Shown here: piece after piece, positions 4,133 to 5,232 of the stretch | How the letters are laid out: the number at the start of each line of letters is the position of its first letter | How positions within the stretch are numbered: the first letter of the stretch is position 1 | Notes under the pieces: model-generated | Databases searched by the model: none | Told to the model about the DNA's origin: nothing | The model's input: only the letters and a program-made list of their open reading frames with translations | Position numbers and translations under genes: made by a program | Assembly (NCBI GenBank): GCA_903918705.1 | Contig: CAIXFP010000059.1 | Span: 1 to 5,232 of the forward strand | DNA from: an uncultured Pseudomonadota bacterium | GTDB lineage: Bacteria > Pseudomonadota > Gammaproteobacteria > Burkholderiales > Thiobacillaceae | Length of the DNA stretch: 5,232 nt | Direction of reading: 5' to 3'

Positions 4133-5232
4133 CTCCCGCCTCCCCGCCCATCATCTGGGCATACGCCGACAAATCCGCCGGCGGCAATTCCAGTTCCAGC
4201 ACATCCTGGCGCCGCATCAGCACCAGGGGGCTGGCTTCGGGCAAGGGCCGGCCGCGGGCCTCGATCAGATGGGCGATGTACTCGCTACTAAAGGCCTCGA
4301 ACGCCAGGGCATCGGCCATCGCCCGTTGCACCGCCTCGTCGCCGTGGATCTCGGCGAGGGTCACGATCTTGCGCACGTGGGCCAGGGCGTTGCCGCGCCG
4401 TTCCAGCAGGCCGGTATGGTACTTCGCCGCCAGGGGTGAGAGCCCGAGGAAGCGCTTCAGTACCTGGGCATCCCGTGCATGGCGGCGCTGTGCCAGCAGC
4501 GCCTTGGGATGATCGGAGTCCTCGACATCCTGGTTGCGGTCGAAGGACCGCGCATGGCGGGCAATCAAGTCCTCGCCGTGGTACAGGCAGAGCCGGTCCG
4601 GGTAGGCTTTTAGGGTGACCTGGCTACCGGCGAAGCGGGCCGGCACCGAATAGCGGTTGCCCTCGAAACTCACCCGGAACTGACGGTTCGCCCGCACCAC
4701 CAGCACCCTGCCGACATCGAAGGGACGGAGATTCACCGGTTGCAGATGGGCGCGTTCCTCGGCCCACAGATCCACCGGTCGGCGCTGGGTTTCCCGGTGC
4801 CGGCGCACGTTGGCCACCGTCTCCAGCCAGACCCGCAGGGCCGGGTTGAGGGCGACGAAGTCGGGCAACGCCAGGCCCGAGAGGAAGTTGCCCTTGACGT
4901 AGCCGACCCCGCGTTCGACCCGCCCCTTCTCGTTTCCCTTGGCCGGCGCACAAGCGATGGGCTCGAAGCCGTAGTGGTGGGCGAAATCGAGATAACGGGG
5001 ATTGAACAGCGGCCGCTCGCCGCGGGCATGTTGCAACACCGCGCAGCGGAGATTGTCGACCATCACCTTGCGCGGCACCCCGAGGGCGTTGAAGGCGTTC
5101 ACATGGGTTGCGAGAAACTGCTCCATGGTTTGCGAGCACGTGAATTCCACATACATCTGCCGGCTGTAGGCCAGCACCATGACGAAGAACGACAGCCGGC
5201 GGCGGGTGGTGCCCACGGCGATCGTACCGAAC
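4125..5232 (-). CDS. istA: IS21-family transposase IstA (partial, N-terminus beyond right edge)
   Basis: The frame is open at the right edge, entering as FGTIAVGTTRRRLSFFVMV, and ends at TGA 4125-4127. About 369 residues are visible. They are the end of the integrase core (RNase H-like, rve) domain and the C-terminal region of IstA; the N-terminal HTH and first catalytic Asp (the DWG motif) lie outside. The second catalytic Asp is in VMVDNLRCAV (codon 5055-5057) and the Glu in KGRVERGVGYVKGNFL (codon 4914-4916), with family-typical spacing. Downstream, FEGNRYSVPARFAGSQVTL and YHGEDLIARHARS match the small beta-barrel domain that follows the core in IstA. A GTG at 5216 could be taken for a start but is internal. 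The visible frame has no lesion. Confidence 0.93.
   Translation of the reverse strand, partial: FGTIAVGTTRRRLSFFVMVLAYSRQMYVEFTCSQTMEQFLATHVNAFNALGVPRKVMVDNLRCAVLQHARGERPLFNPRYLDFAHHYGFEPIACAPAKGNEKGRVERGVGYVKGNFLSGLALPDFVALNPALRVWLETVANVRRHRETQRRPVDLWAEERAHLQPVNLRPFDVGRVLVVRANRQFRVSFEGNRYSVPARFAGSQVTLKAYPDRLCLYHGEDLIARHARSFDRNQDVEDSDHPKALLAQRRHARDAQVLKRFLGLSPLAAKYHTGLLERRGNALAHVRKIVTLAEIHGDEAVQRAMADALAFEAFSSEYIAHLIEARGRPLPEASPLVLMRRQDVLELELPPADLSAYAQMMGGEAGDV

Larger units (their letters stand above)
3271..5232 (-). mobile_element. IS21-family insertion sequence, partial (istB-side end present, other end outside window)
   Basis: Two overlapping genes in the order istA-istB, encoding a DDE transposase and an AAA+ helper ATPase, define the IS21 family. 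The istB-side end is placed at TGTGAATCTGG (3271), because members usually end in TG...CA and the similar sequence TGTGAACTGC recurs 36 nt inside (3307), as expected for the repeated terminal sites of this family. The preceding ArsR remnant stops at the same place, which supports the boundary. The exact end and the target duplication cannot be confirmed without the other terminus. The istB frameshift makes autonomous movement of this copy doubtful. Confidence 0.82.

Noticed and set aside
3518..4439. Plus-strand frames opposite istB and istA
   Set aside because: They are antisense shadows of clear IS21 genes with Walker A/B and DDE motifs on the minus strand.

Overview
The window is GC-rich and densely coded. 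Almost everything real is on the minus strand. It looks like accessory sulfur-metabolism DNA from a proteobacterium. A beta- or gammaproteobacterial chemolithotroph or denitrifier would fit, but that is an inference from gene content and composition; no taxonomic marker is present.

Region A (about 3008 down to 1, minus strand) is one compact candidate operon. In transcription order it holds an ArsR-type winged-helix regulator fused to a rhodanese domain (3008-2343), two tandem DsrE-family sulfur-carrier paralogs (2312-1962 and 1951-1598), a metallo-beta-lactamase-fold hydrolase of the persulfide dioxygenase/ETHE1-like kind (1577-828), and an MFS transporter that runs off the left edge (823-1). 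Gaps are 30, 10, 20 and 4 nt. The first four genes have clear Shine-Dalgarno sequences 6-7 nt from their starts; the MFS gene has none and appears translationally coupled to the hydrolase. The likely theme is sensing and handling of sulfane sulfur (persulfide): regulator with sulfurtransferase domain, sulfur carriers, sulfur oxidation or hydrolysis, and membrane export or import. The hydrolase frame carries an in-frame TGA at codon 37, ahead of its metal site, so this copy is probably dead unless the stop is recoded, read through or a sequencing error.

Region B (3009-3270) holds the promoter side of the operon and, on the plus strand, a divergent broken remnant of a second ArsR-family regulator (from 3118). 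The remnant carries a frameshift equivalent to a 4-nt loss and ends where an insertion sequence begins.

Region C (about 3271 to the right edge) is one end of an IS21-family element on the minus strand: terminal repeats and non-coding end (3271-3392), istB (ATPase helper, frameshifted near its C-terminus) and istA (DDE transposase, N-terminus outside the window), which overlap by 8 nt. The IS genes point toward the sulfur operon, so transcription leaving the IS could enter it.

Together the window shows a sulfane-sulfur operon whose flank has been invaded by an IS21 element. Three independent lesions lie within about 2 kb: a hydrolase nonsense codon, a truncated and frameshifted regulator, and an istB frameshift.
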